Source: Candidatus Forterrea sp.
GTDB taxonomy: Archaea; Iainarchaeota; Iainarchaeia; Iainarchaeales; JAAZKV01
NCBI GenBank assembly: GCA_020717885.1
Contig: DYDN01000023.1
Coordinates: 1-10,578 of the forward strand
Reading direction: 5' to 3'
DNA: 10,578 nucleotides
Part shown: positions 1 through 6,163 of the stretch, one piece after another
Layout: every line of letters begins with the position of its first letter
Position numbering within the stretch: position 1 is the stretch's first letter
The notes under the pieces: generated by a model
Database searches by the model: none
Told to the model about the DNA's origin: nothing
What the model saw: only the letters and a program-made list of their open reading frames with translations
Made by a program: the position numbers and the translations under genes

Positions 1-102
1 CATCCAAAGTGGAAACCACTTTGGACCAAACTGATGCAAAAAATCAGGCATCTTAGCTCGCTTGAGCAAAACTTTAACTTTCCTAACCAACTTACAATTC
101 AT
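1..102 (-). CDS. transposase, N-terminal fragment (runs off the left edge)
   Basis: An ATG at 102 (minus strand) opens a frame that stays open to the window edge, giving 34 residues that start MNCKLVRKVKVLLKRAK and continue with PDFLHQFGPKWFPLW and a further Met. The PDFLHxFGPK block resembles the start of archaeal DDE transposases of the IS5/ISNCY kind; this is recognition by eye and not a search. A strong Shine-Dalgarno GAGGTGG lies 7 bases upstream of the ATG (110-116 on the plus strand as its complement). The catalytic domain lies outside the window, so activity cannot be judged. The first 33 codons are identical to those of the right-hand copy. Confidence 0.6.
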   Translation of the reverse strand, partial: MNCKLVRKVKVLLKRAKMPDFLHQFGPKWFPLWM

Positions 103-208
103 CAGGAAACCACCTCAATTGGTTCTCCAAACCCCAATAACCTAAACACTATTGGGGCATAAAAAAGCCCCTTTACAAACAAAAACACGGACTTTCAACA
201 AAGCCGTT
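4..208 (-). mobile_element. 5' end of an insertion sequence, left copy (outward-facing)
   Basis: These 205 bases are an exact reverse complement of 10374-10578; position p here pairs with 10582-p. Identity stops at 208/10374, where the two inner flanks become unrelated, so this is probably the IS boundary. The inner tip, read toward the transposase, begins ACGGCTTTGTTGAAAGTCCG. It resembles the ends of IS5/IS4-like DDE elements and can itself fold as an imperfect hairpin. The element contains about 105 bases of structured leader and then the first codons of a transposase, and is cut by the window edge. Family assignment is inference from the tip and the short peptide; the other IS end and the target duplication are not visible. 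Confidence 0.72.
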
Positions 209-227
209 GTAAGAGTTTTTTGTAGGA

Positions 228-240
228 TTTAAATTATATT
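228..240 (+). promoter_or_regulatory. TATA box of sua5
   Basis: The AT-only run TTTAAATTATATT ends 14 bases before the ATG at 255, and its first half is centred about 23-26 bases upstream. That is the usual archaeal distance from TATA box to transcription start, so the transcript probably starts at or very near the ATG (leaderless). No Shine-Dalgarno sequence is seen. The box lies only about 20 bases inside the IS boundary. Confidence 0.6.
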
Positions 241-254
241 GGGTCGTGTCAGTT

Positions 255-1292
255 ATGGGACTAAAGAAAACCACTCGGATAATAGAAGTTGTTCCTGAAA
301 AGTTTAGTATGCTACAGCTATCGGAAGCGGTGAAGCTACTTCGTGAAGGAAAAGTAGTTGCATTTCCAACTGAAACAGTTTATGGGCTTGGAGCAAATGC
401 GCTTGATGAGAGCGCGGTTAAGAAAATTTATGTGGCAAAAGGGCGCCCAAGTGATAATCCGAGTATTGTTCATGTGTGCAGTGAAGAACAGCTAAATGAA
501 GTTGTGCGCGGGGTTCCTCCAAAAGCTCATGTGCTTATAAAAAAGTTTTGGCCGGGACCTCTTACGATTGTATTAAAGAAATCCAAAAAAATATCTTCCG
601 CTGCAACAGGAGGGCTTGACACGGTTGCAGTAAGAATGCCTTCGCACAAAGTCGCACTTGCGTTAATTAAGGAATACGGTTTTCCAATTGTCGCCCCAAG
701 CGCGAATTCCTCAGGAAACCCCTCTCCAACAACCGCGGACCATGTTTATGCTGATTTATTTGGAAGAATTCCGTTGATAATTGACGGTGGGAAATGCGAG
801 GTGGGACTTGAATCCACTGTAATAAGTTTTGTTAGTGCGGAGGGTAAGGATTTAGCAGTTCCAATTCTATTTCGCCCCGGAAAAGTCTCGGTTGAAGAAA
901 TTGAAGAAGTAATTGGAAAAATTATTGTTCCAAGCTCAGCGGCGAATGCAAAACATATAGAAAAACCCCTTTCCCCTGGGATGAAATACAAGCACTATTC
1001 TCCAAAAGCCGAGGTGATAGTGATATTGCCTGGAAAAGATTTTGTGAAAAAAGTATTTGAGATTGGTGCTGGTAAAGATATTGGTGTGCTTTCATTCACA
1101 AAGCGTGTTGATGTTGATAGAGAGTTTTTCTTTGGCGGTAATGTTGAGAGTTATGCAAAAGCACTATTTGAAGCATTTAGGGTATTTGATAATAAAGGTG
1201 TTGAATTAATTATTGCGGAAGGGGTAAGCGAGAAAGGATTGGGTTTAGCACTTATGGATAGGCTCAAAAGGGCCTCATCAAAGATTATATAA
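255..1292 (+). CDS. sua5: L-threonylcarbamoyladenylate synthase Sua5 (YrdC domain plus Sua5 domain)
   Basis: This cytosolic enzyme makes threonylcarbamoyl-AMP from threonine, bicarbonate and ATP, the first step of the universal tRNA modification t6A37; the KEOPS complex does the second. The 345-residue protein has a YrdC domain (about 20-210) with the family's FPTETVYGLG, KGRPSDNP (62-69) and SANSSGNPSPT (149-159) motifs. The conserved linker SPGMKYKHYSPK (about 240-251) and a C-terminal Sua5 domain to the end follow. This is the full length expected for the two-domain Sua5 form as opposed to short TsaC. The ATG at 255 is preferred over a GTG at 246 because the TATA box at 228-240 puts the transcript start at about 255. 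The stop codon overlaps the promoter of the next gene. No key motif is missing. Confidence 0.95.
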   Translation: MGLKKTTRIIEVVPEKFSMLQLSEAVKLLREGKVVAFPTETVYGLGANALDESAVKKIYVAKGRPSDNPSIVHVCSEEQLNEVVRGVPPKAHVLIKKFWPGPLTIVLKKSKKISSAATGGLDTVAVRMPSHKVALALIKEYGFPIVAPSANSSGNPSPTTADHVYADLFGRIPLIIDGGKCEVGLESTVISFVSAEGKDLAVPILFRPGKVSVEEIEEVIGKIIVPSSAANAKHIEKPLSPGMKYKHYSPKAEVIVILPGKDFVKKVFEIGAGKDIGVLSFTKRVDVDREFFFGGNVESYAKALFEAFRVFDNKGVELIIAEGVSEKGLGLALMDRLKRASSKII

Positions 1293-1294
1293 AT
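1285..1294 (+). promoter_or_regulatory. TATA box of the asnB-dph6 fusion gene
   Basis: TTATATAAAT is centred 26 bases upstream of the ATG at 1315, a textbook archaeal spacing for a leaderless transcript. The box includes the sua5 stop codon (TAA, 1290-1292), so the promoter is embedded in the end of the upstream gene. Confidence 0.65.
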
Positions 1295-1314
1295 AAGATT
1301 TACTTAATTTGTGC

Positions 1315-3465
1315 ATGTGCGGAATAATAGGCTTTGTTGATTACCCTAACTCGCGCCGCTTAGCTGAGAAGGGGCTTGAGAAGATTGCTTACCGAGGAAG
1401 TGATTCCTCAAAAATCCTCCACTTCGGGCAAATCACCTTAGGGCATAATTTGCACGCAATAATTGATTTTGTTGAGCAACCCCTTGTTTCTGAAAAAGGT
1501 TTCATGGTTATTAATTGCGAAATATATAATTGGCTTGAGATTGGAAAACTAAACTCAATTTACGCGAACAATGATTCAGAACTCGCCGCAAAGTATTTGG
1601 ATAAAGTTGTTTTGAGCGGGGAAGAAGATTTTGTCAAAGCGGTTGAACAATTTGACGGGGACTATGCTTTTGCTTATTATTCAAAGAGATTGCACAAGCT
1701 CTTTCTTGCACGTGATATTGTTGGAGTAAAACCGCTTGTTTATCATTTTGACGAGAAAATAGGGAGACTTGCATTTGCTTCCGAAAAAAAAGCACTAAAT
1801 GTCTCTGAAATTAATGCAGTACACCTAAATCCGAGAAAAATACTTGTTTTTGATGTTGAGGCAAAAAAGGTTTCTTTTATTGATCGCGAAATAGCGCCAA
1901 AGAAAGTTGCAAAACCGCTTGCTGAAATTAAAAGCGCACTAATTGAATCAGTAAAAAAACGCGTCCCGCATAAACACTTTGCATTACTTATCTCCGGTGG
2001 GCTTGATTCCTGTTTACTCGCAAAAGTATTTAATGATTTGAAGAAAAAAGGAAGATACAGCGGGTTTTTCTCCTGCATCTCTGACCCTAACTCTAATTTT
2101 GCTGAACCAAAGGATCTTGCGAGTGCTCGGAGTGCGGCAAAATCACTTGGTTTGGAATTATTTGTGAGAAAAGTGACGCTTAATGAACTTGAGCATGGAC
2201 TCCCGCACATAATTTCATTAATTGAATCAAGCGATCCAATTAGGGTAGCAGTTGCCTCAACAATATATTTTGCAACAAAAGAAATTCATTCCCATGGAAT
2301 AAAAATTGTTTTTTCAGGACTTGGTGCGGATGAATTGTTCGCAGGATATGACAGATTCAAGAACTCTAATGACATAAATGGCGATTGCTATAGCTATTTC
2401 ATTAAAATGTACGAGAATGATTTGTACTTCGAGGACATTATTTGCATGAAGAATAATTTAGAGCTTCGTGTTCCTTTCCTTGATATTGCGTTCGCAGAAA
2501 AAGCGCTCGGGCTTGGCGCAAAATACAAAATTGGGAAGATGGGCAAAACAAATGTGAACAAAAAAATCCTCCGAGAGATTGCAATTGATATTGGACTTGA
2601 TAAGGAAATTGCGCTTCGTCCAAAGAAAGCCGCCCAATATGGAAGTAATTTTGATAAAGCGATTGAATCACTCGCAAGAAAACATCGTTTTAAATCAAAA
2701 GCGGAGTATTTGAATTCGCTTGTGAAAAAAGGCGCTTCTGTCACTGCAGAAGGGATGATTACTAAGGGCGCGCAAAGAAATATCCCAATTGCGGCTCTTC
2801 TTTCTACTGGAAAAGATTCACTATATGCGCTCTACTTAATGCAAAAACAGGGTTATGATGTGCGTTGCTTAATTACAATTGAATCAAAAAATAAGGATTC
2901 ATTTATGTTCCACACCCCGACAGTTGACCTTGCAAAGTTGCAGGCAAAAGCGCTTGGTAAAAGGCTTGTTGTTGTTCGCACGCATGGTGAAAAGGAGAAG
3001 GAACTCAAAGAGCTTGAGAAAGGAATAATGGTTGCAAAAAAAATATTTGGGATTGAAGGGGTTTGCTCGGGAGCATTGTTTTCAAATTATCAGCGCCAGA
3101 GAATTGAGAGAGTATGCGAACACTTGGGGGTACGCCATTTTGCTCCGCTATGGCATATGAATCAAGAACAATACATGCGCCAACTAATCCCTGCCGGATT
3201 TAAATTTTTGATTTCAAAAATTGCTTGTTATGGGATGGACAGGGAGTGGCTTGGGAAACGAATTGATGAAGAAGCAATTGATGGACTTGTTGCGCTTGGA
3301 AAGAAATACGGAATTAATGTTGCGGGCGAAGGCGGAGAGTATGAGACACTCGTTACCGATATGCCCCTCTTTAGGCAAAAATTACGCGTATCATTCAGCA
3401 AGAAAATGAGTAATGAATTTACCGGTGACATTGATGTAAAAGTTGCGGCGCTTGAGAGAAAATAA
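1315..3465 (+). CDS. asnB-dph6: fusion of glutamine-hydrolysing asparagine synthetase (AsnB) and diphthine-ammonia ligase (Dph6)
   Basis: One 716-residue chain joins two cytosolic enzymes. Residues 1 to about 190 are a class II glutaminase that starts MCGIIGF; Cys2 would be the nucleophile after Met removal. Residues about 200-455 are an asparagine synthetase with PP-loop SGGLDS (227-232), SGLGADELF (about 334-342) and LELRVPFLD (about 382-390). Residues about 488-716 match the whole length of archaeal Dph6, which amidates diphthine on elongation factor 2 with ATP and ammonium: PP-loop STGKDS (497-502), HTPTVDL, SNYQRQRIERVC and GEGGEYETLV (about 671-680). An in-frame TTG at 1309 is rejected as start because Cys must be residue 2, and the TATA box fits ATG 1315. 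The glutaminase is atypical: NCEIYN where NGEIYN is usual, and GHNLHAI where HRRLSI is usual. No frameshift or stop separates the parts. The domain calls are firm; shared use of ammonia is inference. Confidence 0.93.
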   Translation: MCGIIGFVDYPNSRRLAEKGLEKIAYRGSDSSKILHFGQITLGHNLHAIIDFVEQPLVSEKGFMVINCEIYNWLEIGKLNSIYANNDSELAAKYLDKVVLSGEEDFVKAVEQFDGDYAFAYYSKRLHKLFLARDIVGVKPLVYHFDEKIGRLAFASEKKALNVSEINAVHLNPRKILVFDVEAKKVSFIDREIAPKKVAKPLAEIKSALIESVKKRVPHKHFALLISGGLDSCLLAKVFNDLKKKGRYSGFFSCISDPNSNFAEPKDLASARSAAKSLGLELFVRKVTLNELEHGLPHIISLIESSDPIRVAVASTIYFATKEIHSHGIKIVFSGLGADELFAGYDRFKNSNDINGDCYSYFIKMYENDLYFEDIICMKNNLELRVPFLDIAFAEKALGLGAKYKIGKMGKTNVNKKILREIAIDIGLDKEIALRPKKAAQYGSNFDKAIESLARKHRFKSKAEYLNSLVKKGASVTAEGMITKGAQRNIPIAALLSTGKDSLYALYLMQKQGYDVRCLITIESKNKDSFMFHTPTVDLAKLQAKALGKRLVVVRTHGEKEKELKELEKGIMVAKKIFGIEGVCSGALFSNYQRQRIERVCEHLGVRHFAPLWHMNQEQYMRQLIPAGFKFLISKIACYGMDREWLGKRIDEEAIDGLVALGKKYGINVAGEGGEYETLVTDMPLFRQKLRVSFSKKMSNEFTGDIDVKVAALERK

Positions 3466-3481
3466 AGTATTATTTTATTTC

Positions 3482-3511
3482 TTGGGCTTTTAATTATTTT
3501 ACTTTGCCCAA
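3482..3511. terminator. weak hairpin and T-rich gap between convergent genes
   Basis: The 50-base gap between the convergent fusion gene and ABC permease gene is strongly T-rich on the plus strand. It holds a 6-bp inverted repeat (TTGGGC 3482-3487, GCCCAA 3506-3511) with an 18-base AT-rich loop. Archaeal termination depends mainly on T-runs, so the T-rich stretch is a plausible end for the plus-strand transcript. The hairpin itself is weak. Confidence 0.35.
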
Positions 3512-3515
3512 TCAT

Positions 3516-4736
3516 TTATTCGTACCTTAGCGCAACAACTGGATCAAGCTTTGCGGCGTTGATTGCTGGAAGTATTCCTGATATCATTCCAACAAACATT
3601 GAGAATATGAGTGCCCCTACTGCAATTTCTGGTCCGATGTAAGCAACAAGGCTAAATCCAACCGCTGTTCCGATTAATGAAACTAGTATTGACAAACTGA
3701 ATCCAATTACTATCCCAATCGCCCCCCCAATTGCGCCAATAAAACTTGCCTCAAGAAGGAAAATCATTAAGATTTTGTTATTTGACGCTCCAAGTGCTTT
3801 CATGAGTCCGATTTCTTTTGTTCGCTCCATTACAGATGTAATCATCGCATTCATTATTCCAATTCCCCCGACAATTAGGGAAATCCCCCCGATTCCAACC
3901 AAAAAAAGAGTCACTATACCCAAAACCGAGTTAATGCTTGTGAGGAGCTGGTCTGAAGAGTACACGGTAATGCTTTTCTCACCATAGTTTTTTTCAAGTA
4001 CTTTTTTTACTTCCGCGGCAGCATCCTCCACATCAGCGCGGGTGTATGTTTTTGCAAAAACAATTCCTGGAGATAGCTCGCCTGTGAAGATTCTTTTATA
4101 TGCCTCAAGGGACATATACACCGTTGTGTTAGAACTTGATCCTCCTCCAAATGATTGGGATTCCTTCTTTATCACCCCCACAACTTTATACTCCACACCA
4201 TTAATTAGAACAATTTTTCTTGTTTCAAGCGGTCTTGAGAATAAATCCTTTGAAATAGAATCACCAATAAGTATTCCCTCTGAATCATTATTGGAAAGCA
4301 TTCTTCCTTCAGCGACCTGCATAAATCCCGTGTCGCCAAAAATATTGGCTTTGCCCGCCTCCATTGCATAAATACTTATTCCAGCTTTTTCATTTCGATA
4401 CGTCATTGTGGCCGCGCCGGCGTAAATTGGGATTACATCACTTATTCCTTTTATCCCGCCAAGCCTGTCAAGGTCCGCTTGTGTAAGCGAAATTCCTGCG
4501 CTGCCGGAACCCGACATGCTCGCGGCTCCAGGAATAATAAAAATAGTATTTGAACCTAATTGCTGGAATTGTTCCTCAACAGCAACATTAAGCCCCTGAC
4601 CAACTGAAAGCAAACTTACAATCGCAGCGATTCCGATAATTACCCCAATGAGTGTTAGGTATGTCCTTATTCCGGCCCTTCGCAGATTTTTTATCGAAAC
4701 TTCTACAACATCTCTATCCACTGCCATAAAATTCAT
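3516..4736 (-). CDS. MacB/FtsX-type ABC transporter permease
   Basis: This is the membrane subunit of a type VII (MacB/LolCDE-like) ABC system; such pumps act on substrates at the outer face of the membrane by mechanotransmission. The 406-residue protein has the family layout: one N-terminal membrane helix (about 25-47), a large extracytoplasmic MacB_PCD-like domain (about 50-265), and a C-terminal FtsX domain with three helices (about 272-298, 323-357, 371-392). ERTKEIGLMKALGAS (about 304-318) is the conserved loop after the second helix that contacts the ATPase, and the end LDPVVALRYE is typical. It lies 40 bases downstream of its ATPase gene in the same direction. A second in-frame ATG at 4727 is also a candidate start, because a GGGG run at 4738-4741 is 10 bases from it but only 1 base from the ATG at 4736. 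The substrate is unknown; there is no adapter gene nearby. Confidence 0.9.
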   Translation of the reverse strand: MNFMAVDRDVVEVSIKNLRRAGIRTYLTLIGVIIGIAAIVSLLSVGQGLNVAVEEQFQQLGSNTIFIIPGAASMSGSGSAGISLTQADLDRLGGIKGISDVIPIYAGAATMTYRNEKAGISIYAMEAGKANIFGDTGFMQVAEGRMLSNNDSEGILIGDSISKDLFSRPLETRKIVLINGVEYKVVGVIKKESQSFGGGSSSNTTVYMSLEAYKRIFTGELSPGIVFAKTYTRADVEDAAAEVKKVLEKNYGEKSITVYSSDQLLTSINSVLGIVTLFLVGIGGISLIVGGIGIMNAMITSVMERTKEIGLMKALGASNNKILMIFLLEASFIGAIGGAIGIVIGFSLSILVSLIGTAVGFSLVAYIGPEIAVGALIFSMFVGMISGILPAINAAKLDPVVALRYE

Positions 4737-4776
4737 TCCCCTTGTTCAATACTTTTGGCTCATTAAAAAAATTTAT

Positions 4777-5526
4777 TTACCCCTTTTTTGGTTTTGATTT
4801 GCCATACCCGTTTAATTGGCAGACATGCTTCTCATCATGATTAATTATTCGCCCATCTTTGAGAAAAATTCTTCTCTCTGCCTTTTTTCCAATACCCTCA
4901 TCGTGAGTTACAAGCAGAATAGTTCTTTTCTCGTCCTTATGCAGTTTTGAGAGCACTTCCATTACAAGCGCCCCGGATTTTGAATCAAGGTTTCCTGTTG
5001 GTTCATCAGCAACAATAATTTCAGGATCCATTGCAAGAGCTCTGGCTATCGCAACTCTTTGTTTTTGCCCGCCCGAAAGCTGATTTGGTCTATTAAACAT
5101 TCTATCCTCAAGCCCTACTTCCTTAAGCAACGCTTTTGCTCGAGGTTCTCTTTCCTCTCTTGGCACTCCATTAATCCAAAGAGGAGTCATTACATTCTCA
5201 AGCGCGTTAAGCTTTGGCAATAAATTAAATGTCTGGAAAATAAAACCGATTTTTTTTCCCCTAAAAGAAGCAAGTTCTGAGTTACTCATTCTTGTTGTAT
5301 CAATTCCATCAATTAGAACCTTTCCGCTTGTTGGAATCATCATTGTAGTAATTACATCAAGTAGAGTAGTTTTTCCTGAACCAGAGGGACCCATTATGGA
5401 GACATATTCCCCAGCACAGATTGTAAGGTCAATCCCATCAAGCGCCTTAATAGTAACATCCCCAATACCATAGAGCTTTGAGACACCAATAAGACTAATT
5501 ATGCCCTTATCCTTCACACAGTTCAC
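4777..5526 (-). CDS. MacB/LolD-type ABC transporter ATP-binding protein
   Basis: This 249-residue cytoplasmic ATPase powers the adjacent FtsX-type permease. All catalytic motifs are intact: Walker A GPSGSGKTT (46-54), Q-loop Gln98, signature LSGGQ (150-154), Walker B IIVADEP followed by TGNLDS (170-182), and H-loop His208 in VTHD. Length and the DEPTGNLDS form are typical of the LolD/MacB branch. The C-terminus ends in a short basic tail (GKSKPKKG). The start is the GTG at 5526, because a TATA box at 5551-5560 places the transcript start near 5530. A GTG at 5517 is the other option, and no in-frame ATG lies upstream in the short leader. A leaderless GTG start is an inference. The gene is first in a two-gene operon with the permease. 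Confidence 0.92.
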   Translation of the reverse strand: MNCVKDKGIISLIGVSKLYGIGDVTIKALDGIDLTICAGEYVSIMGPSGSGKTTLLDVITTMMIPTSGKVLIDGIDTTRMSNSELASFRGKKIGFIFQTFNLLPKLNALENVMTPLWINGVPREEREPRAKALLKEVGLEDRMFNRPNQLSGGQKQRVAIARALAMDPEIIVADEPTGNLDSKSGALVMEVLSKLHKDEKRTILLVTHDEGIGKKAERRIFLKDGRIINHDEKHVCQLNGYGKSKPKKG

Positions 5527-5550
5527 TCATAGAAAAAGATTGCTTTTGTT

Positions 5551-5560
5551 TTTAAATATA
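5551..5560 (-). promoter_or_regulatory. TATA box of the ABC transporter operon
   Basis: On the minus strand the sequence reads TATATTTAAA, centred about 26-30 bases upstream of the GTG start at 5526. It would drive the ATPase gene and probably the permease gene after it. No Shine-Dalgarno sequence precedes the start, in keeping with a leaderless transcript. Confidence 0.55.
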
Positions 5561-5606
5561 CTTTGAATGAAATAATGGGCTTTTGAATATTAAGCTATTA
5601 ATTAGA

Positions 5607-6095
5607 TTATTTTAGTAGTTCCAAAATTACTCTCTCAAACTCCGCCCTTTCAGCATTAAGGTCATTTTGCTGCTCAAATTGATTTCCAATTCTGTAATAT
5701 TTGCACCCAAATACAAAGGTTGGCGCAAATCCTTCTGGGGTAAATTGTTCGAACACCTTTGTTTCAGATTCAGGAACTTGCCCCTCATTTTGTGGGGTTA
5801 GTAAATCATCTCCGCTTCGAACTGGCGCATCAACAATCCATTCCCAGTGATAAGCCACAATTTTATTTTGGTCAACATATTTCTTTACAACCTCGTCATA
5901 AGTAGGTCCAATCCACAAGCAGTGTGGACAGGTATTTGTTGAATACATTCTAATTATTGGTTTTCCATCCACCGTGCAAATACTATTATCAACTGATTTG
6001 AATGTGTTGGCGCTAGTGCTTCCTCCTTGTGTGCACCCAAATAGTAAAAGCGAAGCGGCAAGCGCGATTAAAACGAAAAAGATTTTTTTATTCAT
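5607..6095 (-). CDS. thioredoxin-fold lipoprotein with CPHC motif
   Basis: This 162-residue protein is predicted to be exported and lipid-anchored. It begins MNKK, then a hydrophobic stretch (5-19) and a lipobox-like LLFGC with Cys21. A Gly/Ser/Thr-rich linker follows. The mature part has a thioredoxin-like core: a beta-strand (IIRMYS) leading to CPHC (56-59), and a probable cis-proline site at GFAPTF (Pro125). Cys40 and Cys131 are two further cysteines outside the active site that could form a structural disulfide. The known family role of such proteins is thiol-disulfide exchange outside the membrane. Its partners and direction (oxidase or reductase) cannot be told from sequence. The ATG at 6095 is the natural start because it directly precedes the signal peptide. 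A weak TATA-like AT run lies near 6128-6140. Neighbours on the same strand are other envelope proteins, but the gaps on both sides suggest a separate transcript. Confidence 0.82.
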   Translation of the reverse strand: MNKKIFFVLIALAASLLLFGCTQGGSTSANTFKSVDNSICTVDGKPIIRMYSTNTCPHCLWIGPTYDEVVKKYVDQNKIVAYHWEWIVDAPVRSGDDLLTPQNEGQVPESETKVFEQFTPEGFAPTFVFGCKYYRIGNQFEQQNDLNAERAEFERVILELLK

Positions 6096-6163
6096 AAGAA
6101 CACGTGCAGTAATTCTTGTGTGAATGGTTAATAAAGTTATTTTTGATAAAACGGTTATTCAAA

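Noticed and set aside
1309..1314. TTG at 1309 as the start of the fusion gene
   Set aside because: It would place Met-Cys ahead of MCGIIGF and stop Cys from becoming the N-terminal nucleophile; TATA spacing also favours ATG 1315.
1743..2210. 155-codon minus-strand frame inside the fusion gene
   Set aside because: It lies wholly opposite conserved AsnB codons and shows a Ser/Phe/Leu-rich shadow composition, with no start signals.
5507..5530. ATG at 5530 (minus strand) as start of the ABC ATPase or as an upstream leader peptide
   Set aside because: It is in another frame and stops after seven codons. It lies near the predicted transcript start, so it is noteworthy, but nothing supports translation, and GTG 5526 leads straight into the ATPase.
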